This document shows positions 10,544 to 22,800 of a stretch of DNA of 64,000 nt, piece after piece; the first letter of the stretch is position 1; every line of letters begins with the position of its first letter. The notes below the pieces were generated by a model. The model was not told the origin of the DNA and did no database searches. It was given only the letters and a program-made list of their open reading frames with translations. The DNA is from Daedaleopsis sinensis (Eukaryota > Basidiomycota > Agaricomycetes > Polyporales > Polyporaceae), in NCBI GenBank assembly GCA_033807695.1, contig CM066302.1, forward strand, positions 3,658,001 through 3,722,000. Reading direction: 5' to 3'. The position numbers and the translations under genes are program-made.

Positions 10544-11569
10544 AGTTCCCCATCTCCGCTGTCCATATAGACCCGTCATACTCGACTGCAGTCACCTATT
10601 TAACTTGCATTTTTCTACATCGCGCACTGTGGCCTTGTGCTGCTATTTCTTGGCTATTTTCTTCCAGGCGAAGATTCACTGGTGGACTTCGACCTATGCA
10701 AGATACATGTGCATCTCGAACACGAGCCCGGATATCCCAGAACTGCCCGCTTGGTGACCTTAGCAACATCGCAGTACTGTTACTCAGGCATCCTTCTCAC
10801 ACCTGGTCTACCATGGAGGTCGTAGTGGGTAAGTAACACACGATAAATTTGGTTATGCTTATTTGTCCTCGTCTCGTCATAAATCATACATAGGTGAACG
10901 CTGATCGGGCTCTTGCAGGTCCCTGAAATGAAGTCGCACCAAAGTCGGTATTCATTGCTTTTTCTCTCCTGAAGTATAGTTCTAGAGGAAGTTGTAAATC
11001 GGGCTGACTCACGATCGGGTCATCGTAAGTAAATATTCTGAACAGACGCGGCAGCTTATGCTCTATCCAGGTTCATTTTCGTCTGTGTCCCGAGCGACTA
11101 GAAGTTCTATCATTCGTCTCGAACATCTGGGCATGACGGGTGTGTGTTCTTACTCGTGAATTGCGTTATTAAGCAAAATGCTCACAGAAACCGTCGAACT
11201 TTAGATATTCATGGGACGCTGGCACGCTGTAATAATGGGAGTCCCAACATCCAGTCCTATGTGAATCATCGGTCGCCGCAACATCACACAATCTATGGCC
11301 GATTATCCCCTAAATATCGATGCAGGGTCGGTTCACGTCAGGCAAGTACCTCCTTTAACACACCGAGCGAACGCACCACGTGTGATCCTCGGTCGAGGGC
11401 GCGGACGAATTGTGTTATGTCAACAGAGCGGCCATTAGAAGAAAGGACCCTGCAACGGCGCACCGCTCTCTCGTCAACACCAGGCAAGCAACGGAATGCT
11501 AAAGCTAGCTGAAACCGCCTGACACCAGCTATTCCGTGTCGCGCGGCAGGAGCCAAGCGAGTCCGACCC
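10544..11569. other. Intergenic region upstream of the catalase gene
   Basis: About 1.0 kb with only short, composition-poor reading frames. It should hold the 3' UTR of MIC12 and the upstream regulatory region of the catalase. A stress-element-like CCCCT lies near 11306, which is weak evidence alone. Confidence 0.5.
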
Positions 11570-11576
11570 TTATAAA
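11570..11576 (+). promoter_or_regulatory. TATA box of the catalase gene
   Basis: TTATAAA sits 71-77 bp before the catalase ATG (11647) and is followed by a CT-rich leader (CTTCACTTCTCC), the normal layout for a highly expressed basidiomycete gene. Confidence 0.7.
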
Positions 11577-11646
11577 GGTGCAGTGAGCCGCACTACTCAC
11601 TATCCTGCTTCACTTCTCCTTCGCCCCAGTGAAGATCTCATCCACC

Positions 11647-14414
11647 ATGCTCTCGTCTCCTTTTCGTCTCCTTCTCGTCGCTGTTGCGGTCGCTACCACA
11701 GCCAACGCCAATTTCCCTAGCCATGACAATCTTGCACGCGACACGGCGCCGCCTAGTCAGGCTGCGTCGTTCAACTTCCACGTGAACGGCGGCTTTCAGG
11801 TACAGGAGAAGACCGCAGGAGAAGATTCGACAGAGGTCGAGTTCACTCTGGACAACGGCTCTCCCTACCCCCACCCGTACCAGTATCAGCGCATTGGGAA
11901 CAATGGTCAGTAATGTCTACGTCGCCATATGGGGGTAGGCTTTCGCTGACGACTGCCATTGCATCAATGATCATAGGTCCTCTCCTCCTGCAAGACACCC
12001 ATCTGCTAGAGCTCTTCGGTGCATTCGACCGCGAGCGCATCCCGGAGCGCGTGGTCCACGCGCGAGGCGGTCAGTTTTGAATCCCATGGGGTATCAATAT
12101 CTTTCGTCTGATCGCTGACGACTGAGCGCAGCCGGTGCGCACGGATACTTCGAGGTTACCAACGCGGACTTCTGCAACAACTACACAATGATGTACGTTT
12201 TGATATCCGGCAGGTTTCACATGAACATGCCCGCTAACGATCTCCCTGCAAATAGGGATATGTTGAGCGAGAATGGGTTGCGCACGCCGATCACGAGTAC
12301 GCAAATCCGGCCAGCTTCGTCGAACTTACGCTCAGGGGATCTTTTGCGCTCTTAGTCCGTTTCAGCACCGTAGGCGGAGAGTCAGGCTCGGCTGACGAAG
12401 CCCGTGACCCTCGCGGCTTCGCTATGAAGTAAGTATCTTGCGTCTTTCACGGCGGCTCGCCCTCAACCCATTCACTTGGTAATTAGGTTCAGGACACGGA
12501 AGGGTATCCTCGACCTTGTTATGAATAGTCAGTGCGCTTCGCCAAGGAAAATAAACCCTACTGACTCAGTCGCACAGATACGCCCGTGTTCTTCATTCGA
12601 GACCCGGCCAAGTTTCCGCACTTCATTCACGTACGTGCGCATACTTATCGTGTCACACCATACCCTAAAGAGACCGCTCCTATCGCTCCTACAGACTCAG
12701 AAACGTCATCCGGCCAGTCATCTTCGGGACAAGGAGTATGTTTCAATCTTGGACTCATCCCGGCAATCTCTGAGCCGTGTCTCAACACAGCATGTTTTGG
12801 GACTACCTCGGTTCTAACCCTGAGTCCTTGTACCAAGTGATGCGCTTGTTTTCCGACCTGGGGACGCCTTACGGCTTCCGTCATATGAACGCTTGGACAG
12901 GCCACACCTATCGGTATGTGTACGTTGTGCGGCCGTACAGGGTATCCCTGACGCAAGATCCCCATCATCCATCAGCTGGGTGAAGAAAGACGGCTCCTGG
13001 GTTTACGTGAAGCTGTATGCAGAGACCATGCAGGGCGTTCAGAACTTCACCAACGCTGATGCGACCACCATCTCCGGTTGGTATTCATCTTACCGTTGTC
13101 CTTTTGTGACTACAGCGTGATGCTAATGATATTGTCGTAGGCTCCAACCCTGACTTCGCGACGCAGGACCTATGGGACTCTATCCAGAACGGCACTTACC
13201 CTGGCTGGACTATGTATGCACAGGTGCTAACCCCGGAGCAGGCGCAAGGATTCAAATACAATGTGCTCGATTTGACCAAGTATGCCCATTTATTCAGTCA
13301 CCACAGTTGCAAGGCTGCTAACACCAGCTAGGGATTGGGGTTTTGACGACGTTCCACGCACCGAGATTGGTAAATTTTACCTGACGCAGAATCCCTACAA
13401 GTGAGCAGAAGGCATTCGAGTTCGTGCTGCAATTACTCACTGTTAAGCGGCTACAGCTACTTCGCCGAGATCGAACAGGCCGCATTCACTCCGTCCCACA
13501 TGGTCGACGGCTGGGCGGCCTCAGCGGACCCCGTTCTCCAGGCGCGGTTGTTCTCGTATCCAGGTGCGTCTTCTGCCAGTCATTCTAGCTTGGCTTCAAT
13601 CTGAGTGTTTCGCGCCCGACTATATTCAGACACCCAGCGTTACCGCCTCGGCGTAAACCACATGGTGCGCTCATAATGATTGCCTCAACCACCCCCATCC
13701 GCTCACATCTCCTACGTGGCCGCTAGCAAATTCCTGTGAACGCCCCGATCAACCCCGTAGCGAACTTTGAGCGCGACGGCCGCATGAACGTCAACGGCAA
13801 CCAGGGTTCCCGCCCCAATTACATGTCGACACTCAGCAAGATCAAGCTCCCGCCCCGTGCCTACGTCGACGAAACGCACCAGCAGTGGACCGTGAGTGGC
13901 CATCTCGGTGTGCAACCGCAGCCGCTGACCTCGCCTTCTTCGCCATCCTGCCGTCTCGACTCTCGTAACTCTTTCCCTCACACAGGGTGGAGCTGTTGCT
14001 GCCTTGTCCGCCGTTAACGAAATTGACTTCGACTGGCCGCGTCGCTTCTGGAACAGCCTGTCCAAGCAGGACCAGCAGAACCTCATCAGGTGCGCCAATC
14101 TCCCTGCCCGCCCCCCTCCTCCATCTTCCATCTCTCGCGCCTGTCCGCCTCCAATCAAATTCGCGTACCAGCTCCTGGCGTGCATACGTACTGATGCTTC
14201 CCTTGCGCGCAGCAACGTCGTCGGCCACCTCGGTGCAGCTCCCACGTCCAGCGTTCGCCAGCGCATGGCGTCGCTGTTCTACCATGCGAACGCGACGCTC
14301 GGGCAGGCTATCGCGAACGGCGTCGGCGTCAAGATCGCGAAGCTCTCTTTCCCGAACGGCCCTACGTGGTTCAATGTTACGAAGGATACGCAGAACTCGA
14401 CCGTCGACTATTGA
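11647..14414 (+). CDS. CAT: Secreted haem catalase
   Basis: Decomposes hydrogen peroxide; likely extracellular or secretory, since residues 1-21 form a signal peptide ([21 protein letters not shown]). Seventeen exons: 11647-11905, 11977-12069, 12132-12192, 12256-12296, 12356-12428, 12487-12527, 12578-12630, 12695-12735, 12791-12913, 12976-13076, 13141-13279, 13332-13400, 13457-13563, 13630-13664, 13727-13891, 13986-14089, 14213-14414; total 568 residues. The catalytic His114 is in RVVHARGAGAHG, the distal Asn in [11 protein letters not shown], and the proximal haem-ligand Tyr399 in [31 protein letters not shown] and GVNHMQIPVN-type text are typical of clade 3 catalases. The ATG at 11647 follows a TATA box and CT-rich leader. 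Several exons are only 35-61 nt. The signal peptide fits a role in peroxide defence outside the cell. Confidence 0.93.
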
Positions 14415-14834
14415 TCGAACGCATCGAGGAGTCGTCAGGGTTTAAGTCATATGCAATAGTACTAGACACACTGTTACTACACATTATCTAATTAGCATGG
14501 GGTTCACTTTCAACGTTCAACGTCCAACGTCCAACTGCAGCCTGTTGTCCAGGTGCAATAGTGTCACTTACAATACATCAGTGCTCAGTGTGTGCTACTA
14601 CCGTTGTACGAACGCCAGCGTCGAAGCATTTCCTGGATCAAGCCCCCATCCAAAAACTAGATTTTCCTTTGGTGAACGGCAATGCGTGAGAGGCATGTTC
14701 CAACATATCCCTGTAGCGACGAGACAGAATCCTGAGCGTATGCATATAGACGAGTTCTGGTTCAAGCGATACAAGCTTTGATGATATACACGATGTGCAT
14801 ATGATACAATGCGGCAAAAGGCCATACAACACGG
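14415..14834. other. Convergent intergenic region
   Basis: 420 bp between the stops of catalase (plus) and eIF2-beta (minus). It contains a small tandem CAACGTTCAACGTCCAACGTCC-like repeat around 14510-14533. No gene was seen. Confidence 0.55.
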
Positions 14835-16088
14835 TCAACCGGTCTTGTTTTTGCTTCTCCTCCCAACCTGTGCCTGGAAACCAGTCTTGATCGTGTTGAC
14901 GGACCTCCGGGATCCGCACGACTCGCACGCCATGAAGAATATACGGTTCTCCTTCGTCAGGATCGTGTCTGGCGACTTGCACGTCTTGCAGGTGACATAT
15001 TCGACTGCAGACGGATGAGGATCATTCTCGACGAATGCAATGGAACCGCTTACCGATGTATCGACGGAGGACATGCTCGATCTGCTTCTGCTGGAAGCGA
15101 CCCTTAATGACGAGACGCCCTGAACCGTCGACGGATCCGGTGGTACCCATTTCTGCGAACATGTATTGGATGACATGCTCCGGCTGCCTGTGCATACGTT
15201 TGCAGATATCGGAGACGTTCGCGAAGATAGACTTCTTGTTTCCATCACGAAGGATCTGAGGAGGCGCAATGGTGTAACGTTTTCCGGCGGATGTGAGCAG
15301 AGCTGGGTTCGAGGTGTGCAATTGGCCGTAGAATCTGTGGAGGAGCTGCACGGGAGATGGTATCAGGTAAGCGCCGGTGGTTACGATATGGAACGCACCT
15401 CTTCGTATGTGTAGTCGCGGTCGCTCTTCAGCCATGGCTCGTTGCCGGAGTCGAGGCTCACCGCCTCGCCGCCGACACGGGCAAACGGATCGTCACCGAG
15501 TTCAGCCTCGTCGATCTCGAGGATTGGATTCTCCTCGCCGCCCTCGTCCTCCTCGGCATCCTTCGACTTGGCCTCGTTCAACTCCTTCTCGAACGCCTCC
15601 AGGTCCAACGCTGCTTTCTTCGACGATTTCTTCTTCTTCTTCTTGAGGTCGGAGAAGTCGAGGTCTTCGGATGCGGCTGCAGCCACTGGAGTCGAAGTGC
15701 CTGGGGTATCTCCGCCCTGGAGGTCGCAAGCGTCAGATGCCACCCCCACACTGAAGCAGACAGCAGATGCTTTGCTACGTACAAAGTCAAGAGGGATATC
15801 CTTCTTCTTTTTCTTCTTCTTGATGTCTCCGAACATGGCCTTGAAGTCGTCGTCCTCCTTCTTCTCCCCGTCGTCCAGAACCTCTCCGGTGACTCCGTTC
15901 TGCTTCATCTGCTCATGCATCGTCGTCGGCCCCATGTCAACCGCATCGCCATCGGTGGTGACATTGTCGATCTCGGCGGGGGCAGGGGTGGTAGGGTCGG
16001 CATCAGCCCCAAGGGGGTCCTCGGAGAACGCGACGGTCTTCTTCTTGCGCTTTTTGAGCGAGGGATCAAACAGAGGCTCCTCGGACAT
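14835..16088 (-). CDS. SUI3: Translation initiation factor eIF2 subunit beta
   Basis: Beta subunit of the eIF2 heterotrimer that brings initiator Met-tRNA to the 40S ribosome in the cytosol. Four exons (15783-16088, 15399-15716, 15054-15345, 14835-15004) give 361 residues. The N-terminal half is charged and holds three lysine blocks (LKKRKKK near residue 11, IKKKKKKKD near 90, [11 protein letters not shown] near 125), as needed to bind eIF5 and eIF2B. The core starts near 209 ([14 protein letters not shown]). The C4 zinc finger is CKTC, 18 residues later CESC, near the end. The 66-nt first intron has no stop in frame; retention would add 22 residues, but splice sites and branch are good and the insert is not conserved text. 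It is divergent from ATP3. Confidence 0.93.
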
Positions 16089-16357
16089 CGCAGTCGTGTA
16101 GTAAGATGCCTAGCGAAGCGACGGAGGCGTTGAGGATGACAAGAAATGTGAGCTCGCTGCAGGGCTTGATCAGTTCAGAGATGACTCTTGCCGAGCTAGA
16201 TTGCCCTCAAGCGCCGCTTGAATATAGCCTCGTGGGCAGCGGCATGGAGGGTCGGGTATGTTCGGACTCCGACCAAAACGATCCCGCCATTTCCCGGGCG
16301 TCGACGTCGACAGCACCGACCTCACCGACCACACTCTTTCATCTTCTCCTCTACATC
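16089..16357. promoter_or_regulatory. Divergent promoter of eIF2-beta and ATP synthase gamma
   Basis: 269 bp between two housekeeping start codons. No TATA box is clear on either side; a CT-rich block (TCATCTTCTCCTCTACATC) precedes the ATP3 start. Confidence 0.5.
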
Positions 16358-17522
16358 ATGCTCGCTCGGCGTACGCTCGGTCGTATTGCTCCCCAGTCTC
16401 AGGTGCTGGGGGCTGCGCCCTCCCAGGCCCGTAACATGGCCACCCTTCGTGAAATCGAGCTTCGCCTCAAGTCCGTGAGGAACATTGAGAAGATCACGAA
16501 GGTATGTCGTAGTTTCGTGCTGTTGTGCGTCCTCTGTGATCTCAAGCGAAATGTACAGTCCATGAAAATGATCGCGTCGACGAAGCTGGCCAAGGCGCAG
16601 CGTGCGATGTTGGCGGGCAAGCAGTACGGCGTTGCCAACTCAGGTACGTCTATGCGCGTTCACAGCACAAAACAGAGCGTGAACGCGTCCATCCGCGCAC
16701 AGAAATCTTCGAACACACTGCCGGCGAGGAGGCAGGCAAGCGCAAGCTTTTCCTTGTCATTTCCTCGGACAAGGGTCTCTGCGGTGGTATCCACTCCTCC
16801 GTCTCAAAGGCCACCCGCCGTGCCTTTGCCGAGAAGGACGGTGTTGAGGAGGACTCGCCTATTATGGTCATCGGTGACAAGTCCAAGGCTCAGCTCTCCC
16901 GTGCACTCCCGAAGAACCTCGTCATGGCCTTCAACCAAATCGGCCGTGACATTCCTACGTTCGCCGACGCAGCTGGTGTGGCGGACCTCATTCTCACTTC
17001 AGGAGTGAAGTACGACCGCATTGCGATTGTCTACAACAAGTTCGTGTCCGCCATCTCGTACGAGCCCGCCATCATTGAGATTGAGCCCGAGAACATGCTC
17101 AAGGAAGCACGTACGTCGCTCCTCCCTGGGAGATATGTGTCTCTGCTGACCTCTTACAGCTGGCTTCCGGGCATACGAGATGGAGGATGATGTGACGAAG
17201 GACTTGTCTGAGTTCACCCTCGCCAACGCCATCTACGCCGCCCTTGTCGAGGGCCACGCTTGCGAGCAGAGTGCCCGGTGAGTTTCTTTCGTTTCCGTCA
17301 CAGGCTGTATGGCTTATGCGACATACATAGTCGCAACGCCATGGATAACGCCTCCAAGAACGCCTCGGACATGATCAACCGTCTGACCATGCAGTACAAC
17401 CGTGGTCGCCAGGCTGCTATCACAAACGAGCTGGTCGACATTATTACTGGTGCGTTTTGGAACTGTTACCGCATTCTTGTAATGAAGTTGACCGACATCC
17501 TCCAGGTGCCAGTGCGTTGTAA
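16358..17522 (+). CDS. ATP3: Mitochondrial F1 ATP synthase subunit gamma
   Basis: Central rotor shaft of the F1 motor in the mitochondrial matrix. Six exons (16358-16501, 16559-16643, 16703-17110, 17160-17277, 17331-17449, 17506-17522) give 296 residues, the usual length. A cleavable presequence ([20 protein letters not shown]) precedes the mature start near residue 26. The conserved N-terminal helix reads [28 protein letters not shown] across the first two exons. [11 protein letters not shown] is the hallmark of the Rossmann-like part, and the C-terminal helix carries [14 protein letters not shown] and [15 protein letters not shown]. The last exon is only 17 nt (five codons and TAA), easily missed by automatic prediction. 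Confidence 0.95.
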
Positions 17523-18000
17523 GCACGGTCATATCGACGAGCGTGATAGATCTAGAGTACTTGGCTGGCTTTGTGATGTGGCCTACCTATCAACCTCTAC
17601 AATAGTACTTGACCTCTATCCCGCATTCTACATTGCTGCTATAAAAGTCTTCCTGTTACTGTCAGAGTGGTTTGCACAGAGTCGCAGACTGTCTCCGGGG
17701 CTCGAGTTCCGACAGGGTGTCCGCTAATCTTATCTTATCAATTGGCCGCGGACCTGGTGACGTGAGCGGCAGTGAATTCGGCTGCGCCGCACCTGCTCGC
17801 CCGTGTTTCTCTACCACTAAGTACCATCCTGTACATACGGCTCTGGTTGCTTGCTTTGTGGCGACCTAGCTCCGTGTCCTCTAGTCTCGCGTGTCTGCTC
17901 GGCGGGAGTGTACTAGGCGACGTTTATCCATCACGATTACTACCCTGACTTTCCAACACGACACCAAGATATCCGGGCCTCAAGGCTCTCTTGATCAGCC
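17523..18000. other. Intergenic region between ATP3 and BRO1
   Basis: 478 bp holding the ATP3 3' UTR and the BRO1 promoter. No gene or strong motif seen. Confidence 0.55.
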
Positions 18001-21000
18001 ATGTCTTTCATCTCATCGCACAACTCGCCAATGATCTCCATTCCGAAGAAGACGACGGAGGAGGTTGACTGGACGGGCCCAATTCGCAACGCGATCGCCC
18101 ATTCTTATGGCGAGGACCCGGACAACTACGCTACGGAATGCGGGAATCTCCAAAGGTGTAGACAGGATGCGGTGAAGGGCGCGGGGAGCGATATGACTGG
18201 TGCGTACCAATGTATAAGCTGCTCTTAGATGCTAACTCTGCGCGCAGCGAAGGATCTACTACACAAATACTTTGGGCAGCTCGAGTTACTCGAGCTCCGC
18301 TTCTCTGAGATCCGAGTCAACTTCCCCTGGCGAGACGCGTTCACGAACAAGCTCACGACCCAAACGTCAATTGCCTTTGAGAAGGCTTCCATCATCTTCC
18401 AGATCGCTGCGACCCACTCGGCCATCGCAGCGTCGCAGAACAGGGCCGACCCAGAGGGGCTCAAACGCGCATTCTACTACTTCCGCACGACCGCGGGCAT
18501 GCTGACATACATCAACGACAACTTCCTCCACGCACCATCCACAGACTTGAGTCGCGATGTCATCAAATTCTTGGTAGGAGTCATCCTTGCTCAGGCGACA
18601 GAGGTGTTCTTCGAGAAGTGCACGGACGAGAAGAAGGGGAACGCGCTCGTCGCCAAGATCGCGGCCCAGACAGCGTTCATGTACACTTCTCTCAGCGAGG
18701 AGGTCAAGGAATTCATGGGAAAGGGTATATTCGATAGAAACTGGGTCACAGTCGTCCAGGTGAGTGTTCACGGTTCGAATGCGGTTGCGTCCGTACCGAC
18801 GTGCGCGCTCTAGACCAAGGCCAAATACTTCACGTCGGTGTCACAGTACTTCCGTGGTCTTGCAGACAGCGCGACAGGGAAGCACGGCGATGCCCTCGTC
18901 CGTTTCACTGTCGCCGAAACAGCAGTGAAGGAGGCAAATCGCACAGCGTCCTCGTTTGCCTCCCTCTTCGTCACGCAGATGTCGCCCAACCTCCCGCCCG
19001 ACGCCGGTCCCTGTCTCCAAGAAATGACGAAGGCTCATCTCGCTCTGGTCACCGATAAGAAGAATGAAGCACAGCGCGAGAACGACCTCATATACAATGC
19101 CGTGCTTCCCACCCCCGAGACCCTCCCCCAGATAGACAAGGCGGCTGTAGCAACACCTATCACGATCCAGGAGGTGTATGCCTCCCCCGACGTGCAGAAG
19201 GTCATCGGAGTGGATCTGTTCATCCGCCTGATTCCTCTCAGCGTCCACGAGAGCGCGAGCGTGTATTCGGAGGAGAAGGCGAAGCTTGTCCGCGGCGAGG
19301 TCGAGAAGGCTGACGACGCCGAGGCCGAGGTGAAGAGCGCGCTCGACGCGCTAGGCATCAAAGAGGGCCTCGAGCGCTACAAGGCCATCGCGGAGGGCGG
19401 TGTAGGAGGCGAAGCCGAGCTTCCCATCGAAGTGCGCCGCTGGAAGGAAGACATTGCGGTCATGGAGGAACGCGAGAGCGTCGACAGGATCACGTCCGAG
19501 CTCACGCGGATGAAGGAGACGGTTCGGAGGGAGCTTGAAGGCGTGAGTCGGGACCTCGACGTGGAAAGCAGGGAGTGCGAGGCGATGCGGGTCAAGTACG
19601 ACCACTTGTGGACGCAAGCACCCTCAGCCGCGGTGACCAAGACGCTCCGGCAGGACCTGAAAGCGCATCTCTCAGCCCTCGATGCCGCGGCGCAGTCCGA
19701 CCAGCAGGTCGTACACCTGTGGGACTCGGTCAAGGGCGAGATCAGGCTGCTGCTCTCCCCCGAGATCGAAGAAGTCTTCAGAGCCAGCACGGAGAGAGGC
19801 GGAGCGGGCTCGGAGAACCTGCTCGACCTCGATGTTGGCAGCGACGCGAAGGACGAGGAGGAGCGGGTCCGGATTGGGCAGTTCGTAGACGAGATTGACG
19901 AGCGGCTTGGACGGCTGAACAAGATACAGCACGAGCGTGGCCAGGTCCTGAAGGACTTGAAGGACAAGGTAATGCAATTTCGTCCGGAGATCTTGGTTCT
20001 CACTGGCTGACGTCGACGTTGTGATCAGGTTCAACAAGACGACGTCTCACATCTTCTCCTGCTGAACCGCCGTAATACCGGTGTCGAGAGCACGCTCTTC
20101 GCGGGGGAGCTCGAGAAGTTCCGGCCATACCAGCAGCGGCTTGCGGCCACCGTGCACCACGAACAGGTCGCCTTGCAAGAGCTGACGACGCTGTGGCGCG
20201 GTCTGAGAGACATGGCCGGAAGAGGTCCCGGCGCGAAACGGTGGGAGGAACGAGAGAAGCGGAAGAAGGATACCGTTCGGCGGTTCTCGCGCGCTCGAGA
20301 CGTCTACATGGAAGTGCGCGATGGGCTGGCGTATGTACCACATCTGCGTCCAGTTAAACCTGCAATACTGACAACCTCTCCTCTCACAGCAAGGGACTTC
20401 AGTTCTACACCGAGCTGACCGAGCTGACCGCATCATTGAAGCGAAATGCAAGGGCCGTCATCTCGGAGCGAAATGTTGAGCGCGAGGCGCTGGCCTCACA
20501 AGCTGAGACCGAACGCAGGCTCGCTATCCCGAAGGGGCCGTCAACGTCGACGTCGACAGCTGGGGGCAAGCCGCCGGTCCCTCCGCCCCCTCCAAAGCCT
20601 TCTAGCGGTCTTGAAAGCTCGTTCAGATCGATGAGTCTGCACGGGAACAACGCACCTCCGCCTCCATCTCAGCCTTCCCGCCAGTGGAATTCGCCTCCGC
20701 AGCCCTCCCAACACTATGCTCCGCCGCCGCCCTCTCAGCCAGGAGGGCCTCCTTCGCAATCTTACCCTTCGCCTCCTCCGAGTGCCCAATCCACCCCTTA
20801 CCGCCCTTCGCCTCCTTCCCAACCCCCTTCACAGCCATCGTACCAGCCGTCGGCACCACCAGCAGACCCGTACGCGTCGCTTGGCATGTTCGCGAGTGCC
20901 AGTGCGCCGACGCCGCCGCCGCCTCCGTCGCAGCAGCAATATCCTTCCTACATGCAGCAACAGCAGCAGCCTCAGTCGGGATATGGCCAGCCGCAGCGGC

Positions 21001-21260
21001 AGCAATCTTACGCTGCCCCGAACCAGTCACAGTACGGGGCGTACCAAACGCCGCCGCCACCCCCGCCGGGCGCGTCGTCGTTCCCCCCTCCTCCGCCCCC
21101 GGTCAACTACCACTCGCAGCCGTATGGGTCGACACCCCCTCCTCCGCCGCCGCCACCTCAGCACCAGCAGCAGCAACAGCCTAGTCAGCAGCAACAGCCG
21201 TACTATTACCAGAATTACGGCGGCCAGCAGCAGTACGAATACCCGCAGGGAGGACGATGA
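18001..21260 (+). CDS. BRO1: BRO1-domain protein, ESCRT-III adaptor
   Basis: Endosomal protein that would bind the ESCRT-III subunit Snf7 and recruit the deubiquitinase Doa4 in multivesicular-body sorting. Five exons (18001-18199, 18248-18759, 18814-19968, 20029-20330, 20390-21260) give 1012 residues. The BRO1 domain covers about 5-395 (KTTEEVDWTGPIRNAI, LRFSEIRVNFPWRDAF, DLSRDVIKFLVGVILAQATE, SQYFRGLADS). A long helical V-domain runs to about 740. The tail from about 750 is proline/glutamine-rich with PPPPP runs and many SQP units, the usual site for ESCRT-I or SH3 partners. The alternative, the pH-signalling paralogue PalA/Rim20, also has a BRO1 domain, but the long polyproline tail favours Bro1/Vps31. 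Confidence 0.85.
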
Positions 21261-21652
21261 GCGTGTGCGTTATCGAGAGCGGTTGTGTTGTTTGTTGTAA
21301 CCCATCTGTTGTTGTGAATGTACGTCCGCCCCGCCGGCTTGTTGTTGTAACTCGAACCATGTGCACGTGCATGCTTCACGGACACTGCCACCGTGACTGT
21401 GCTATGTACAGGACGGCGTAAACCACGCTCGAGATCGTCGAACATGACGTCCGTCGATCCTATCCTTCCGCTTCTGGCAAGTCATTCACCATATCAGGAT
21501 AGACGCACCGAGAGCCCGCCGTCATTCGTCTCTGGACGGTGCTATAAAGCGGGGGGCAAGCGTGCCCAGCTCGCTCGCTCGTCCTCCTCAAGGTTTCCCC
21601 CGAACGTCGTCGCTTTCCCCCCACAGCCTATCCTCCCTCGCTCATCTCCGCC
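21261..21652 (+). promoter_or_regulatory. Promoter region of the ferritin-like gene, with TATA box
   Basis: 392 bp from the BRO1 stop to the next ATG. CTATAAAG at 21542-21549 lies about 105 bp before the start, followed by CT-rich leader sequence. The first part should be the BRO1 3' UTR and has GTTGTTGTAA repeats. Confidence 0.6.
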
Positions 21653-22800
21653 ATGTTCTGCAAGTCCTCCCTCGTCGCCCTCGTCGCCGTCGCTGCGTCG
21701 TTCGTCTCTGCTGCCCCGACACCAAGTGCTGGTAAGTTCCCGGTGCACCGTGACTGTAGATCTCGGCAGTGGCTATATGCGCGTTATTGACGGCCTCCTT
21801 CTCCACAGACACGGACGTCGATGTGCTCAACTTTGCGCTGTCCCTCGAGCACCTCGAGAACGCGTTCTACATCGGCGGCCTCCAGAAATTCAGCGACAAG
21901 GACTTCCAGAACGCCGGCTACCCCGCGTGGGTCCGCGGCCGCTTCGTGCAGATCGCAGAGCACGAGGCTGAGCATGTTCGGTTCTTGACGGCGGCGCTCG
22001 GCGACAAGGCTGTCCTGCCGTGCAACTACAAGTTGTGAGTACTCGCGGATATTCAGCGTTCAGCTTTGAGACTGTGCTGACCTAAGTATTCTACCATAGC
22101 CCGTACGACAGCCCGCAGTCGTTTGCGGCTCTGTCTATGGTGCTTGAGACGGTCGGAGCGTCGGCATACCTCGGCGGTGCGCAGTTCATCGAGAACAAGG
22201 ACTACTTGAATGCGGCAGCGGTGAGTAGTGGCTACCCCGTTGTTTCTCGGAGTCCCACTTACGCTTATTTCGATTAGTCCATCTTGGCTGTTGAATCACG
22301 CCAGGCCTCGTGGGTCTCGTCGTCTGTTATGAAGGTTCAGCCTTGGAACGGCCCCTTCGAGGTCCCGCTCACTCCCAGTGGAGCTTACTCGCTTGCGCGT
22401 GAGTGTATGCGCCCGACTAGCCGTGACGCACTAGGCTGACCTAGCGTTTATTGGTGCTTTAGAGCCGTTCATTCGGGACTGCCCCAATGAGAACCCTCTC
22501 GTGAAGACCTTCCCCAAGCTCACGCTCTCGCAGCCCCAATCTGGCTCAGGCTCGCAGATCAACGTCAAGTTTAAGGGCGAGTCGTCCAAGGACTCCAAGT
22601 ATGTAGCCTGGCTCGACGGCCTGGACGTGCAGTACTCGGACATCGACTCGTCGGGCAAGACCACGGTGCCGGACAAGCTCGATGGTACGGTCTACGCAGC
22701 GGTAGTGTCCAGCAAGGAGACCCCAAGCGACGGGAACATGCTCAGCGGCTTTGCCATCACCCAGCTGCCCTTCAACTCGGCGGCGCGGTTCGATGTCTAG
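21653..22800 (+). CDS. Secreted ferritin-like domain protein (Rds1-like)
   Basis: Predicted extracellular or cell-wall protein of the fungal ferritin-like/Rds1 stress-response family. Five exons (21653-21731, 21809-22034, 22100-22220, 22278-22398, 22463-22800) give 294 residues. Residues 1-20 are a signal peptide (MFCKSSLVALVAVAASFVSA). The ferritin-like four-helix region spans about 27-165: NFALSLEHLENAFY, then IAEHEAEHVRFL, then a second pair SMVLETVGASAYL and AVESRQASWV. The Glu and E..H residues fit a possible di-metal site. The C-terminal part is beta-like, with no cysteine-rich wall anchor. Homologues in fungi are induced by stress or starvation; the reaction is not known. Confidence 0.78.

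Noticed and set aside
10426..10836. Frames downstream of MIC12 as additional exons
   Set aside because: MIC12 ends normally at 10543 with expected family length; the later frames have no conserved text.
15357..16133. 258-codon plus-strand frame opposite eIF2-beta
   Set aside because: Leucine-rich shadow of lysine and acidic codons on the true strand; no domain.
20541..21060. Antisense frames over the BRO1 proline-rich tail
   Set aside because: Repetitive Arg/Ala text produced by the complement of Pro/Gln repeats.
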